From the NCBI RefSeq assembly GCF_030503635.1, contig NZ_CP129965.1:682001-746000 (forward strand): a stretch of 64,000 bases of DNA, read 5' to 3'. Numbering within the stretch: the first letter of the stretch is position 1; each line of letters opens with the position of its first letter. Source of the stretch: Corynebacterium sp. P3-F1. Its GTDB lineage: Bacteria > Actinomycetota > Actinomycetes > Mycobacteriales > Mycobacteriaceae. The notes under the pieces are model-generated. The model saw nothing but the letters and a program-made list of their open reading frames with translations. It was not told the origin of the DNA and did no database searches. Both the position numbers and the translations under genes were made by a program. Shown in pieces: positions 37,475 to 47,493 of this stretch.

Positions 37475-38562
37475 GCGCCCACCACCGCGCCGAATACGGC
37501 GCCCAGCGCATACGTCACCAATGCCGCGGCTAGGCCTATCGCAAGCTGGCGGAATGCGCGCAATGCCGGCTTCTTGCCGGACAGCAGACCGGTGATGCCA
37601 CCGGTGATCAGCAACGCCCCCGACACCAGCACCAGCGCCACGACCGCCCCTACCGTCGGGCCGGCCCCGAAGAGAAACGGGATGATTGGGACGAATGCAC
37701 CCGTGGCAAAGAAGATGAATGAGGCGATTGCAGCGGACCATGCGCCACTGGAGTCGGTGTCCCCCGGCTCCAGCCCGTCCTCCACATGATGGTGCTGGTG
37801 GCCGGTCATCAGGGACCAGAACACGTTCTTCGCCTGCGTGTCCGCCTCCTCGGCGCTCATTCCGCGGGCCCGGTAGACCAGAGCGAGCTCATTCTGGTCC
37901 ATATCCAGCATCGGTAGCAGGTCGCGGGCTTCGGGGGCGGGCGTCGATGCGTCGAGAAGCTCGGCCTGGGATTTCACCGAGACATACTCCCCCGCCGCCA
38001 TCGACAGCGCGCCGGCGAGTAGGCCGGAGATACCCGTGAGAAGGATGAAATTTGAGGACACGCCCGAGCCCATCACTCCGAGCACCAGCGCAATGTTGGA
38101 CACCAAGCCGTCGTTCGCGCCGAACACGGCCGCGCGGAAAGAACCGGAAAGCTTCTCGCGGCCCTGCGCGGCGAGCGCTCGGACCACTTCCGCATGCATC
38201 GCCTCGTCGGCCGCGATTTCGTCCGGGGCATCCTCGTCCTCAAGGTACGGGGAGCGCTGCTCGGAGGTCTGCATCAGCGCCAGCGCGAAGACGGGCGAGA
38301 CATTTCGCGCGAGGAAAGCCATGAAGCGCGTGTGCAGGTCCGGCTTGATGGGCATGCCCACCTCGGGGCCGAGTTTCTCGCGCCAGTATTTCTCGTGGCG
38401 CGATTCAGCATCGGCGATTTCTTCGAGGATTTCCCGCTCGTCGCCTTCCCGTTTCTTAGCCAGCTCGCGGTAGGTGGCGGCCTCTGCACGTTCGTTGGCT
38501 AGGTACTGCCGCCATTTGCGGATCCGGCTGCGGGTGGGTTGTTGAGCAGTCGTGTCCGTCAT
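37471..38562 (-). CDS. Ferritin-like (erythrin) - VIT1/CCC1 fusion transporter
   Basis: A 363-residue protein of the membrane-bound ferritin type. Residues of about 15-140 form a ferritin-like di-iron domain with paired Glu/ExxH motifs ([42 protein letters not shown]). Residues 150-363 form a VIT1/CCC1 membrane domain with [38 protein letters not shown] and C-terminal helices. Relatives export iron (and manganese) from the cytoplasm. It starts at ATG 38562, overlapping the uppS stop by four bases... specifically its ATG and the uppS TGA share ATGA, with uppS downstream on the same strand. Confidence 0.9.
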   Translation of the reverse strand: MTDTTAQQPTRSRIRKWRQYLANERAEAATYRELAKKREGDEREILEEIADAESRHEKYWREKLGPEVGMPIKPDLHTRFMAFLARNVSPVFALALMQTSEQRSPYLEDEDAPDEIAADEAMHAEVVRALAAQGREKLSGSFRAAVFGANDGLVSNIALVLGVMGSGVSSNFILLTGISGLLAGALSMAAGEYVSVKSQAELLDASTPAPEARDLLPMLDMDQNELALVYRARGMSAEEADTQAKNVFWSLMTGHQHHHVEDGLEPGDTDSSGAWSAAIASFIFFATGAFVPIIPFLFGAGPTVGAVVALVLVSGALLITGGITGLLSGKKPALRAFRQLAIGLAAALVTYALGAVFGAVVGA

Positions 38563-39290
38563 TTCACTCCTCCGAACCGGCGGTCGCGCCGCGCGTATTC
38601 TAGCACCGCGCCGTACAGGTCCTCCGCGGTGAAATCGGGGAACAGGATATCGCGGTACACCATTTCCGCGTACGCGGACTGCCATAGCAGGAAGTTGGAG
38701 GTGCGCTGCTCACCCGACGGCCGCAAGAACAGGTCCACTTCCGGCATGTCTGGGCGGTAGAGCCAGTTGCTTATCGACGCCTCATCGATCTGCCCCGGCT
38801 TCACCTCCCCATTCGCCGCCGCGGTGGCGATGCGTCGGGCGGCATCGGCGATCTCCGCCCGTCCGCCGTAGTTGATGCACATGGCCAGTGTGAGTCCCGT
38901 GTTGTTCTTGGTCAGCTCCTCTGCGGCCTCCAGCTCGCGGATCACCGAACGCCACAGGCGTGGGCGCCGACCAACCCACACGATGCGCACATTCTTTTCG
39001 TGCAGCTGGTCCCGCTCCGCGCGCATGACATCCCGGGAGAACCCCATGAGGAAGCGCACTTCTTCGGGGCGGCGCCGCCAGTTCTCCGTGGAGAAGGTGT
39101 AGGCAGAAAGCCATTCGACGCCGCCGAGCTCGATGCAGGCGTCCACCATGTTCATCAGCACTTTTTCGCCGGCACGGTGGCCTTCGGTCCGCGGCATGCC
39201 GCGTTCCTGCGCCCAACGGCCGTTGCCGTCCATGACCAGTGCGATGTGGCGGGGGATGAACTCGCGGGGAATCTCGGGGATAGTGCTCAC
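38559..39290 (-). CDS. uppS: Polyprenyl diphosphate synthase (cis-prenyltransferase)
   Basis: A 243-residue UppS/Rv2361c-type enzyme that elongates isoprenyl diphosphates to make the lipid carrier for cell wall synthesis. Motifs: [20 protein letters not shown] (catalytic Asp), [45 protein letters not shown], and the C-terminal [26 protein letters not shown] read in segments. The start is GTG at 39290, giving [17 protein letters not shown]; the longer frame upstream overlaps recO. It lies eight bases after recO on the same strand, a conserved actinobacterial order (recO-uppS). Confidence 0.95.
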   Translation of the reverse strand: MSTIPEIPREFIPRHIALVMDGNGRWAQERGMPRTEGHRAGEKVLMNMVDACIELGGVEWLSAYTFSTENWRRRPEEVRFLMGFSRDVMRAERDQLHEKNVRIVWVGRRPRLWRSVIRELEAAEELTKNNTGLTLAMCINYGGRAEIADAARRIATAAANGEVKPGQIDEASISNWLYRPDMPEVDLFLRPSGEQRTSNFLLWQSAYAEMVYRDILFPDFTAEDLYGAVLEYARRDRRFGGVK

Positions 39291-39298
39291 TCGGCCTA

Positions 39299-40036
39299 TT
39301 ATGCCTGCTCCATGATCTTCAACGACGACACGGCCGTCTCCACATTGAACTGCAGGTGGGAAATGCACAGGCGGTGCACCTGCGCCGCCGTTGTCTCGGT
39401 GAGCTTGTCCCGCGCGGCGCCGAGGTATCCCCCGGTAAGCAGCCACATGATGTGCAGTGTGTCTTCTTCCACGTCGAAGGACCCGGGCGGCCGGCAATGC
39501 ACGCAGGCCGCTCCGCCGACCGCCGGGTGGAAGGCGTGGTGCGGACCTGGGCGGCCGCACTGGGCACAATCGAACAAGCTCAACCCCCACCCGGCGTGCG
39601 CGGTGGCGCGGAGGATGAATGCATCGAGGATCAGTGTCGGGAACTCCGCATCCTGCAGCTCCGTCAAGGATGTTCCCACCTCCCCGAACAGGAAAGAATC
39701 CGCCTCGTCCGTGTAGCTGAGTTTCTCCGCGGCCTCGAGCACCGCGCACGCTGCGGTATACCGGTCGAAGTCCTCGATGATCCCGCGGCCGTAATAGGCC
39801 ACGGTGTCCACCTGGGTGATCGTGGCCAAGTTGCGCCCCGGGTAGAGCTGCACGTCGATGTCCACGAATGGCTGCACCCGGGAACCGAAACGGCTCTTGG
39901 TCTTGCGCACGCCTTTAGCCACCGCCCGGACCAGCCCGTGGTCGCGCGTGAGCAGCACCACGACACGGTCGGCTTCGCCGAAGTCGTACGTGCGCACGAC
40001 AAAGGCGCGGTCCCGGAAACTGGGTCTGGACGCCAC
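39299..40036 (-). CDS. recO: DNA repair protein RecO
   Basis: A 245-residue recombination mediator that loads RecA at gaps with RecR. The OB-fold N-terminus has [38 protein letters not shown] in segments, the middle helical domain follows, and a zinc site is formed by CAQCGRP and CVHC (about 155-178), as in Gram-positive RecO. One base separates it from the end of the PdxY-Era gene, and uppS is just downstream, so it is transcribed with them. Confidence 0.94.
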   Translation of the reverse strand: MASRPSFRDRAFVVRTYDFGEADRVVVLLTRDHGLVRAVAKGVRKTKSRFGSRVQPFVDIDVQLYPGRNLATITQVDTVAYYGRGIIEDFDRYTAACAVLEAAEKLSYTDEADSFLFGEVGTSLTELQDAEFPTLILDAFILRATAHAGWGLSLFDCAQCGRPGPHHAFHPAVGGAACVHCRPPGSFDVEEDTLHIMWLLTGGYLGAARDKLTETTAAQVHRLCISHLQFNVETAVSSLKIMEQA

Positions 40037-40037
40037 T

Positions 40038-41825
40038 TTAGAACCCGAGACGCCCCAGGTGCTTCGGGTCCGACTGCCAGTTCTTTAACACCTTGATGCG
40101 CAGATCCAGGTACACATTCTGGCCGACGAGCTCCATGATTTGCTTGCGCGAGCGCTGGACGATGCCACTCAGGCGGCGGCCGTCCCGTCCCTCGATGATC
40201 GCCTTCTGCCCCGGGCGTTCCAGGTAGAGCACTGCGTAGATCTTGGTTCGTGTGTTGCCCCGCTCATCTGTTTCCGGCAGCATCTCGTCGATCTGCACCG
40301 CCACCGAGTGCGGCAGCTCGTCGCGCAAACCACGCAAAGCTTCCTCGCGGATCAGCTCCGCGATGCGTGTCTCCATATCCTCGTCGGTGACGTGGCCTTC
40401 GGGGTAGAACCGCGGCCCCTCCGGAAGGTGGGATGCCAAAACGTCGAGCAACACATCCAGCTGCACGCCCTCGGTCGCCGATACCGGCACGACGTCTACG
40501 TTCTCGTTGCCGGTGGTTTCAACCAGCAGCTCGTGAAGCCGCATGAGCTGCTCGCCGACCTGATCCTTGCTGGCGCGGTCGAGCTTGGTCACAATTCCCA
40601 CGATCGGGGTGTTCGGCTTGGTCTGCCGCACCGCGTCGAGGATCCAGCGATCGCCCGGCCCGATCTTCTCGTTCGCGGGAATGGTCAACCCGATCACATC
40701 GACATCGGCGAAGGTGTCCTTGACCACCTCGTTGAGGCGCTCGCCGAGCAGCGTGCGTGGCCGGTGCAGGCCGGGCGTGTCCACGACGACGATCTGAGCG
40801 TCCTCCCGGTTCACAATGCCGCGGATCGGGTGGCGGGTCGTCTCGGGCTGGTCCGCCATGATGGCGATCTTCTCGCCCACCAAGGCATTCGTCAGCGTCG
40901 ACTTTCCTGTGTTCGGGCGGCCGACGAAGCTGACAAAGCCCGACCGGAAGCCGTCCGGGGTGTCGGTGAACTGGGAAAGGTGGTCCATGCCTGCTGATGG
41001 TACGGCACTGAAACTGTCTTTCGGCTCCACGATGAGGCCTTGTCGCTCCACCAGTGGCAGCCCGGCGAAGCTGTTGTCCAGCCGCTGCGTCTGCTGCGCC
41101 GCCACGACCATGCCGTAGAGAGTGCCGGCGATGTGCTCGAGGCGGTCGGCCGGTGCTTCGTCGATAAGCGCGGTGTACATCGCGGCGGCGAGGTCCCCCG
41201 CACCGACGACATTGCCGCCGATCCGTGGTGTCTCCACGTACCAGGCAGAGTCCTCGGAGATGTCCAGCATCCCGATCGTGTCCGGGTTCCCAGTGTCCAC
41301 GCTGGTAACCAGCGCTCTGCTTTTCAGCGAGCGGGCCGCGGAGATTGTGTCCTCAATGCTGTTCAGCTCCCGGCCTGTCAGCAGTGCCAGCTCCCACTGG
41401 TTCGGGCAGATCGCGTCGGCCAACGGGATGATCTCGTCTTTGAAAATGGCGGGAATGTCGTCGTCGACGAATGAGCCCACCTTCGCGTTGCCGATCACCG
41501 GGTCACACACCCATTCAGCATCCGGGTTGGCGCGCTTGATCTCCCCGACCGCCTCGACGATGACGGAGGCCAGCGAGGGGGAGCCGAGATAGCCGGTCAC
41601 GACGACGTCGATAAGCGGGTACGCGAAACTCATCCCGTCCAGCACATCCGCGACATGCTTCGGGGCGATCTTGGGCCCGCGCCACGAGGGGTACTCCGTG
41701 TGGTTGGAAAAATTCACTGTGTGCACCGGCCAGACCTCGTGACCGAGGCGCTGCATCGGAAACACTGCCCCGGAATTACCCACGTGGCCGAAGGAGACGG
41801 ACGACTGGATCGAGAGGATATTCAC
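40038..41825 (-). CDS. Fusion of a PdxY-like pyridoxal kinase to the GTPase Era
   Basis: A 595-residue open frame with two complete proteins. Residues 1-~275 are a PfkB/PdxY-type kinase: NILSIQSSVSFGHVGNSGAV, VNFSNHTEY, VVTGYLGSP, CDPVIGNAKVGS and the GAGD catalytic motif at about 225. From about residue 280 (an internal ATG at 40988, MDHLSQFTDTPDGFRSG) it is a full Era: G1 GRPNTGKST, G2 region ETTRHP, G3 DTPGL, G4 TKLD, and a KH domain ending LKNWQSDPKHLGRLGF. Era is needed for 16S rRNA maturation and 30S assembly. No stop lies between the parts; a weak gcagg precedes the internal ATG, so free Era might also be made. The GTG start overlaps the TGA of the second pdxY (GTGA). Confidence 0.9.
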   Translation of the reverse strand: MNILSIQSSVSFGHVGNSGAVFPMQRLGHEVWPVHTVNFSNHTEYPSWRGPKIAPKHVADVLDGMSFAYPLIDVVVTGYLGSPSLASVIVEAVGEIKRANPDAEWVCDPVIGNAKVGSFVDDDIPAIFKDEIIPLADAICPNQWELALLTGRELNSIEDTISAARSLKSRALVTSVDTGNPDTIGMLDISEDSAWYVETPRIGGNVVGAGDLAAAMYTALIDEAPADRLEHIAGTLYGMVVAAQQTQRLDNSFAGLPLVERQGLIVEPKDSFSAVPSAGMDHLSQFTDTPDGFRSGFVSFVGRPNTGKSTLTNALVGEKIAIMADQPETTRHPIRGIVNREDAQIVVVDTPGLHRPRTLLGERLNEVVKDTFADVDVIGLTIPANEKIGPGDRWILDAVRQTKPNTPIVGIVTKLDRASKDQVGEQLMRLHELLVETTGNENVDVVPVSATEGVQLDVLLDVLASHLPEGPRFYPEGHVTDEDMETRIAELIREEALRGLRDELPHSVAVQIDEMLPETDERGNTRTKIYAVLYLERPGQKAIIEGRDGRRLSGIVQRSRKQIMELVGQNVYLDLRIKVLKNWQSDPKHLGRLGF

Positions 41826-42673
41826 AGCGCGCGCACCTCAAATTGCATCTGCGGCTGCGCGAACGCGTCCTGCGATTCGACCAACAACAGCTCCGGCGCA
41901 TTCTCCTCGTAGGTGGCCTCGAGCATGTCGAACACGCTCGACGCCGTCTTGGCCAAAGCGTCCGCTGCATCGCCTGTTTCCGCGTAGTGCCCGGTGAACA
42001 AGGCGCACGCGACGTCCCCGGAGCCGTTGCGCTTGAACGGAAGCCGCGGGGTTTGCACGATCCACATCCCGTGCTCATCAGCCGCGATCATTTCTAGTGT
42101 TTCGTCCGGCTGGTCGGGGCGCTCCACCGAGGTCACCAGCACGGTGCTCGGCCCCATTGCTCGCGCCGCTTCAATGGCTTCCACCGTCGATTCCAGATCG
42201 GTGGCGGTCTTCTCCGTCAAATACCCTAGCTCGAACTGGTTCGGGGTGATGATGTCCGCTGCCGGCACGACGGCGTCCCTGAGCAGCGGCGGAATATTCT
42301 CCGACACGTGGCACCCGGACTTCGCATTGCCCATCACCGGGTCGCACGCATAGAGCACTGCAGGGTTCTGAGCCCGCACCTTTTCCACTGTCTCCACAAC
42401 CACCCCAGCAATGTCGTCGCCGCCCAAATAGCCGGAGAGCACCACATCAACCTCTTTCAACGCACCGCGGTCGTCGATCCCCGCGATCACCTCCCGCACG
42501 TCTTCAGCCGGGATCATCGGGCCTTTCCACGCGCCGTAGCCGGTGTGGTTGGAGAAATTCACGGTGTAAACCGGCCACACCTCGTGTCCGATCCTCTGCA
42601 GCGGAAAGACCGCCGCGGAATTGCCCACATGGCCGTATGCCACCGCCGACTGGATGGAAAGGATGTTCTTCAT
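41822..42673 (-). CDS. pdxY: Pyridoxal kinase PdxY (stand-alone copy)
   Basis: A 283-residue ribokinase-fold enzyme phosphorylating pyridoxal in the vitamin B6 salvage pathway. Motifs: MKNILSIQSAVAYGHVGNSA, VYTVNFSNHTGYGAW, VVLSGYLGGDDI, ACDPVMGNAKSGC, PNQFELGYLTE, and the ATP/catalytic GSGD at about 226. It is clearly a paralogue of the kinase half of the next gene, and the two overlap by four bases, so they probably arose by tandem duplication and are translated together. The ATG at 42673 starts the conserved strand directly. Confidence 0.92.
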   Translation of the reverse strand: MKNILSIQSAVAYGHVGNSAAVFPLQRIGHEVWPVYTVNFSNHTGYGAWKGPMIPAEDVREVIAGIDDRGALKEVDVVLSGYLGGDDIAGVVVETVEKVRAQNPAVLYACDPVMGNAKSGCHVSENIPPLLRDAVVPAADIITPNQFELGYLTEKTATDLESTVEAIEAARAMGPSTVLVTSVERPDQPDETLEMIAADEHGMWIVQTPRLPFKRNGSGDVACALFTGHYAETGDAADALAKTASSVFDMLEATYEENAPELLLVESQDAFAQPQMQFEVRAL

Positions 42674-42677
42674 GCAC

Positions 42678-44015
42678 CTATTGTGCACTGTCGTCGGGGG
42701 CATCCTCGTCACGGGGCTGCGAGGGGACGTCGATAAGCACGGTGCGCACCTTCATACGGCCCCGGCGGTCCCTGCCGCCTTCCGCCGTGAAACGCAGGCC
42801 CGCGACCTCCACATACGATCCCGGTAGGGGGACACGGCCGAGCTCATAGGACAACAGGCCCGCGACCGTTTCGACGTTGTCTGTTACCTCCTCATCGAAT
42901 TCCAGCTCGTAATCCAGCTCGTCGTCGAGGTAATCCACCAAATCGTCCAACGGCAGACGCGCCTGCGCCCGGTAGGTCCGGTCCATCACCAGCTCGATCG
43001 GCGCTTCCTCGTCCGCGTCGTACTCGTCGGTGATCTCCCCGACGATCTCCTCGAGGATGTCCTCCATGGTCATCAGCCCCGCGATGCCGCCGTACTCATC
43101 CACGAGCACCGCGATGTGCGTCTGCTCCCGCTGCATCTCCGCCAGCAAGTCGTCGAGCGGCTTGGAGTCGGGGACGAACATGGGCTCGCGCATGAGGTCG
43201 GTTACGGACACGCCGCTGCCGCCGTCGGTGCGGTTGTACGTGCGCTCCACAATGTCCTTCAGGTAGATCACGCCGACGATGTCGTCGACACTCTCCCCGA
43301 TCACCGGCACGCGCGAGTGGCCCGAACGGATCATCAGGTTCGCCGCTTGGCCGGCGGTCTTCTCCGCCTCAATCCACACCATCTCCGGGCGCGGCACCAT
43401 CACCTGGCGCGCGTGCGTGGTGGCCAGGTCGAAAATGTTCTGGATCATGCGGTGCTCCACCGTTTCCACCACGCCCTGTTCCTGCGCGATGTCCACTGCT
43501 TCGCGCAGCTCCACGTCGGTGGCGTACGGGTTCTCCAGCGACTCCTCGCCCGGAGTGACCAGGTTGCCGATCCAGATGAGCAGCTTCGCCACCGGGCCCA
43601 GCACCACGTACACGACCGTCAAGATCTGCGCGGCACGTAAAGAGATCGAGTACGGGTTCAGCTTGCCCGCCCGGCGCGCGATCACGCCGATGATGCCGAA
43701 CCGCATGAGCGTCACCGCCAGGATCGCGGCGGTGATGGCCCATCCGCGCGACGGGATCAGGTCGAAGGCCGTCAGCAGCGCGAACACCGCGGCGAGCGTG
43801 TCCAGCACCGTCTGGATCAGCGCCAGAAGCCCCAGGTGGTTCGACCGCGCATCAACGACGCGCAAAAGAGAGGGAGCGCCCCCGACCTCGTCTTTCACCA
43901 TCGACTCCACGCGCGCACGCGAAATGGGCACCAGCGCGGACTCGAGCATCTTCATCACGCCCGCACCCAGCAGGGAGAAAAGCGCAACGAGCAGGTACGT
44001 CACCCACAGTTCCAC
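42678..44015 (-). CDS. CNNM/CorC-family membrane protein with CBS domains (hemolysin family)
   Basis: A 445-residue protein. The N-terminal DUF21 membrane domain (helices at about 4-25, 60-83, 92-112 and 130-155) is followed by paired CBS domains (about 205-330: QVMVPRPEMVWIEAE, DLMREPMFVPDSKPLDDLLAEM, HIAVLVDEYGGIAGLMTMEDILEEIVGEI). A CorC_HlyC domain follows (about 350-425). Family members are linked to magnesium/cobalt efflux; the hemolysin name is historical. Position between pdxY/era and ybeY matches Rv2366c. It starts five bases after ybeY's stop. Confidence 0.92.
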   Translation of the reverse strand: MELWVTYLLVALFSLLGAGVMKMLESALVPISRARVESMVKDEVGGAPSLLRVVDARSNHLGLLALIQTVLDTLAAVFALLTAFDLIPSRGWAITAAILAVTLMRFGIIGVIARRAGKLNPYSISLRAAQILTVVYVVLGPVAKLLIWIGNLVTPGEESLENPYATDVELREAVDIAQEQGVVETVEHRMIQNIFDLATTHARQVMVPRPEMVWIEAEKTAGQAANLMIRSGHSRVPVIGESVDDIVGVIYLKDIVERTYNRTDGGSGVSVTDLMREPMFVPDSKPLDDLLAEMQREQTHIAVLVDEYGGIAGLMTMEDILEEIVGEITDEYDADEEAPIELVMDRTYRAQARLPLDDLVDYLDDELDYELEFDEEVTDNVETVAGLLSYELGRVPLPGSYVEVAGLRFTAEGGRDRRGRMKVRTVLIDVPSQPRDEDAPDDSAQ

Positions 44016-44020
44016 AGCGG

Positions 44021-44590
44021 CTACTCGCCCCGCTTTTCGACGAGCCCGTCAAGCTCCTGCCTGTCCGCCGCCGACGGGAATGCGTGTTTCCCGGCCGGCT
44101 TCGGCTGGTACTCCACACCGCGGGCAGAAAGATCGTCGTACCAGTCGGCGAGGATCTCGTTCTGCAGCGCGAACATCTCCCGCTCGTCTACCGGCGTGGC
44201 GTGGTCGTACCCCAGCAAGTGCAGGCACCCGTGGACGGTCAGCAGCGCCATTTCGTGGCCGAGCGGGTGACCGGCGGCGTTTGCCTGTTTCCGGTCGTAA
44301 TCGGGACACAGGATAATGTCCCCCAGCATCGACGGACCAAAAGGCGTCGCGTCCGGCCGCCTGGAGCCCGGGGTGAGCTCGTCCATGGGGAAGCTCATCA
44401 CGTCGGTGGGACCGGGCAGATCCATCCAGCGCATGTGCAGGTCCGCCATCGTCTCCGAGTCGACGCAGGTGATGGTCATCTCAGTATCGGGGTGGACGTC
44501 GAGGGCGGTGAGGGCGAACGAGGCGACGTCGATAAGCATCTCCTCGTTGACATCTGCCTCCCCGGACTCGTTGAGGACCTCGATGCTCAT
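44021..44590 (-). CDS. ybeY: rRNA maturation endoribonuclease YbeY
   Basis: A 189-residue single-strand RNase with the zinc motif [11 protein letters not shown] (HxxxHxxxxxH), preceded by [11 protein letters not shown] and [10 protein letters not shown]. It takes part in 16S rRNA 3' end processing and ribosome quality control. The C-terminal ~35 residues are a lysine/proline extension beyond the common length (~150-160). The ATG at 44590 overlaps phoH's stop by four bases (ATGA), a usual coupling in actinobacteria. Confidence 0.95.
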   Translation of the reverse strand: MSIEVLNESGEADVNEEMLIDVASFALTALDVHPDTEMTITCVDSETMADLHMRWMDLPGPTDVMSFPMDELTPGSRRPDATPFGPSMLGDIILCPDYDRKQANAAGHPLGHEMALLTVHGCLHLLGYDHATPVDEREMFALQNEILADWYDDLSARGVEYQPKPAGKHAFPSAADRQELDGLVEKRGE

Positions 44591-45576
44591 GCCTTGTCTC
44601 CCTCTTCTTCTCGTTGGGCTCTGCGTGCATCATAGTGGTCGTAAGCGGCGACAATGCGACCCACAAGCTGATGCCGCACCACGTCTTTCGCGCCGAATTC
44701 CTGGAAGTGGATGTCCTCGACGTCCCTCAAGATACGCCTAGCCACCCGCAAGCCCGACTCGATGCCACGCGGCAGATCAACCTGCGAAATATCGCCGGTG
44801 ACCACCATCTTCGAGCCGAAGCCAAGACGCGTCAGGAACATCTTCATCTGCGCCGGGGTGGTGTTCTGCGCCTCATCCAAAATGACGAAAGCATCGTTCA
44901 GCGTGCGCCCGCGCATGTATGCAAGCGGCGCGACCTCGATGATGCCGGCCTCCATCAGCTTCGGGATCATCTCGGGGTCGAGCATGTCGCGCAATGCGTC
45001 GTACAAGGGGCGCAGATACGGGTCGATCTTGTCGTTCAGCGTGCCGGGCAAGAACCCGAGTTTCTCCCCCGCTTCCACTGCCGGGCGGGTGAGAATGATG
45101 CGCTTGACGTCCTTAGCCTGCAGCGCCTGCACTGCCTTAGCCACGGCCAGGTACGTTTTGCCGGAGCCGGCGGGGCCGATCCCAAACACGATGGTGTTCT
45201 CGTCGATCGCGTCGACGTACTCCCGCTGCCCCGCCGTCTTCGGCCGGATGATCTTCCCACGGCGAGCGACGATTTCTTGGCCGAGGATCTCCGCGGCCGA
45301 TTCCGGCATGTCCGTGGCCATGATGTCCACCGCGTGCGTCACCGCATCAGCAGTGATGACAATGCCGCGGCGAGCCATCGCCTGGATCTCGGAGAGCACG
45401 CGCACCGCGTGCGCCACCTCCTCGACCGGGCCGCGCAGCATGACCGTGGTGCCACGGGCGAAGAGATCCACACCGAGCACATCGTTCAGCGTGCGCAGAT
45501 TCTCGTCTGTCACACCCAGCACAGCCTGGGCAAGTTCAGGGTCGAGCTCGTAGGAGCGGGTGACCAGTTCTGCCAT
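44587..45576 (-). CDS. phoH: PhoH-like ATPase
   Basis: A 329-residue PhoH family NTPase. The N-terminal part (about 1-110) is KH-like, the Walker A loop is [20 protein letters not shown], and Walker B is [26 protein letters not shown] (in segments), followed by [14 protein letters not shown]. Such proteins are associated with RNA metabolism and are almost always next to ybeY, as here; an RNA helicase role is likely but not proven. The ATG at 45576 ([12 protein letters not shown]) is preferred to a frame from 45615. It starts 10 bases downstream of rsmE. Confidence 0.93.
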   Translation of the reverse strand: MAELVTRSYELDPELAQAVLGVTDENLRTLNDVLGVDLFARGTTVMLRGPVEEVAHAVRVLSEIQAMARRGIVITADAVTHAVDIMATDMPESAAEILGQEIVARRGKIIRPKTAGQREYVDAIDENTIVFGIGPAGSGKTYLAVAKAVQALQAKDVKRIILTRPAVEAGEKLGFLPGTLNDKIDPYLRPLYDALRDMLDPEMIPKLMEAGIIEVAPLAYMRGRTLNDAFVILDEAQNTTPAQMKMFLTRLGFGSKMVVTGDISQVDLPRGIESGLRVARRILRDVEDIHFQEFGAKDVVRHQLVGRIVAAYDHYDARRAQREEEGDKA

Positions 45577-45586
45577 GCGGTTCACC

Positions 45587-46291
45587 CTACCAGCGGGAAA
45601 GTGCCCCAATGGCACTCAATCCGGCGAACGCGGCCGAGGCCGTGCGCAATACTTCGGGGCCGAGCTTCACCGTCATCGCGTTCAAGAGCTCCAGTTCGTC
45701 CTCGTCGATCCCTCCCTCAGGGCCGACGATGAGAAAGATGTGCCCGGTGTCGAGATCGAGTTCGCTGAGCTTCTTCTCAGCGTCCTCATGGAGCACCACC
45801 GCAGTCTTTCCCGCGATCAGCTCCGCCAACTGGTTCGTGGTCACGGGCTCGTGCACCTCGGGGATCCAGGCGCGCCGCGACTGCTTCGCCGCCTCCCGCG
45901 CCGTGGCCTGCCACTTGTCCACGTTTTTCTGAACCTTGGCTCCCTGCCACCGCGCGATGGTCCTGTGAGAGATCCATGGCACAATCGCGTCCGCCCCGCC
46001 CTGCGTGGCTAAATCAACAGCAAGCTCTGCCCGCTCCGATTTCGGGATTGCCTGCACCACCGTCACGGTCGGGCGCGGACGGGGAACTTTTGTGAGCTCC
46101 ACGACTGTGCCCGCCAACTGGTCTTTGCCAGCCAGCGACGTCACTTCGACCTCGGCGAGGGTCCCGTGGCCGTCGGCAAGCATCACGTGCTCCCCGACTT
46201 GAATCCGCTTGACGGTGACGGCGTGGCGGCCTTCAGGTCCGTCGAGCCTTCCTGTCGCCGGGTCTTCAGCGAGGAAATACGGCAGACTCAT
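45587..46291 (-). CDS. rsmE: 16S rRNA m3U1498 methyltransferase RsmE
   Basis: A 234-residue SPOUT-class methyltransferase. An N-terminal PUA-like domain (GPEGRHAVTVKRIQVGEHVML) precedes the knotted SAM-binding domain: QAIPKSERAELAVDLATQGG, FLIVGPEGGIDEDELELL and LGPEVLRTASAA. It methylates U1498 at the 30S decoding site. The ATG at 46291 overlaps the dnaJ TAA by one base, so translation is coupled. The order hrcA-dnaJ-rsmE-phoH-ybeY is conserved in Gram-positives. Confidence 0.95.
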   Translation of the reverse strand: MSLPYFLAEDPATGRLDGPEGRHAVTVKRIQVGEHVMLADGHGTLAEVEVTSLAGKDQLAGTVVELTKVPRPRPTVTVVQAIPKSERAELAVDLATQGGADAIVPWISHRTIARWQGAKVQKNVDKWQATAREAAKQSRRAWIPEVHEPVTTNQLAELIAGKTAVVLHEDAEKKLSELDLDTGHIFLIVGPEGGIDEDELELLNAMTVKLGPEVLRTASAAFAGLSAIGALSRW

Positions 46292-47424
46292 TAGCGACGG
46301 AAGCGGTCGCGCAGACGGGAGAAGAAGCCCTCGTCCTGGCCGGCTTCCTCCTCGACGAATGCAGCGCCCTCGTGGCTGTCGCGCAGCTCCTCCAGGCCGC
46401 GGCGCTGCTCTTTGGTCAGGTCGGTGGGAACGACGATCTGGACGTGAGCGACCATGTCGCCGGCACCCTCGCGGCGCAGACGCGGCATGCCCTCGCCTTT
46501 GAGCACGATTTCTTCCTCCGGCTGGGTTCCGGCAGGAATGTCGATGGCGGTTGCGCCTCCCGCCAGGTTCTCCACCTCGACGGCCGTCCCCAGCGCCGCG
46601 TCGTACATCGGCACGTTCACCTTCAGGTGCAGGTTGTCCCCTTCGCGGACGAACACCGGGTGCGGCTCCGTCTCTACCTCGACGTACAGGTCGCCTGCCG
46701 GGCCGCCGCCGTGGCCGACCTCGCCCTGGCCGGCCATGCGGATGCGCATGCCGCTGACAATGCCCGCCGGGATCTTCACGGAAATGTCTCGGCGCGAACG
46801 CACGCGTCCCTGGCTGCCACACTTCTGGCACGGATCAGTGATGATCTCGCCGAAGCCGGAGCACTTCGGGCACGACGTCGTGGTCATGATGTTGCCCAAG
46901 AACGACTGCTGCACCTGCTGCACCTGGCCCTGACCGCCGCACTCGTCGCACGTGACCGGCTTGGACTCGGACTCGGAACCGGTGCCGTGGCAGTGCTCGC
47001 AAATCACCGCGGTATCGACGGTGACATCTTTCCGGGTTCCGGAGAACGCCTCGGCCAACGTGATCGTCGTGCGCAGCAGCGCGTCGTTGCCCGGCTGCAC
47101 ACGGGACCGGGGGCCGCGGCCGGAAGCTCCACCGCCTTCCCCGAAGAAGGCCTCGAAGATGTCCCCGAAGCCAAACCCGCTTGCACCGCCGCCAGCTGCC
47201 TGGCCCTGTTCCATCGGGTCGCCGCCGCGGTCGACAATGCTGCGCTTGCGGGGATCCAGCAGGACTTCCTGCGCCACAGAGATTTCGCGGAATTTCTCCG
47301 CGGCCTCTTCCGTGTCGTTCACGTCCGGGTGGTACTTGCGCGCCAGACGCCGGTACGCCTTTTTGATCTCGGCGTCGGTGGCCCCTTGGTCCACCCCGAG
47401 GATTCCGTAGTAATCGCGAGCCAT
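46291..47424 (-). CDS. dnaJ2: Chaperone DnaJ (DnaJ2)
   Basis: A 377-residue type I Hsp40. The J domain (1-70) has YHPDV with the HPD motif. A Gly/Phe-rich linker (75-105) follows, then four zinc repeats ([32 protein letters not shown]) at about 142-205 and the C-terminal substrate-binding domains. It stimulates DnaK. Position after hrcA and before rsmE marks it as the HrcA-linked copy. The family's second copy (dnaJ1 with dnaK/grpE) is not in the window. No CIRCE operator was found in front of hrcA or dnaJ. Confidence 0.96.
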   Translation of the reverse strand: MARDYYGILGVDQGATDAEIKKAYRRLARKYHPDVNDTEEAAEKFREISVAQEVLLDPRKRSIVDRGGDPMEQGQAAGGGASGFGFGDIFEAFFGEGGGASGRGPRSRVQPGNDALLRTTITLAEAFSGTRKDVTVDTAVICEHCHGTGSESESKPVTCDECGGQGQVQQVQQSFLGNIMTTTSCPKCSGFGEIITDPCQKCGSQGRVRSRRDISVKIPAGIVSGMRIRMAGQGEVGHGGGPAGDLYVEVETEPHPVFVREGDNLHLKVNVPMYDAALGTAVEVENLAGGATAIDIPAGTQPEEEIVLKGEGMPRLRREGAGDMVAHVQIVVPTDLTKEQRRGLEELRDSHEGAAFVEEEAGQDEGFFSRLRDRFRR

Positions 47425-47493
47425 CTATATTCCTTCGGTTCTCAGCTAAATCTGTCTAAAACTGTTTTCTTCTAACATTGTCGGCGAAGCGTT

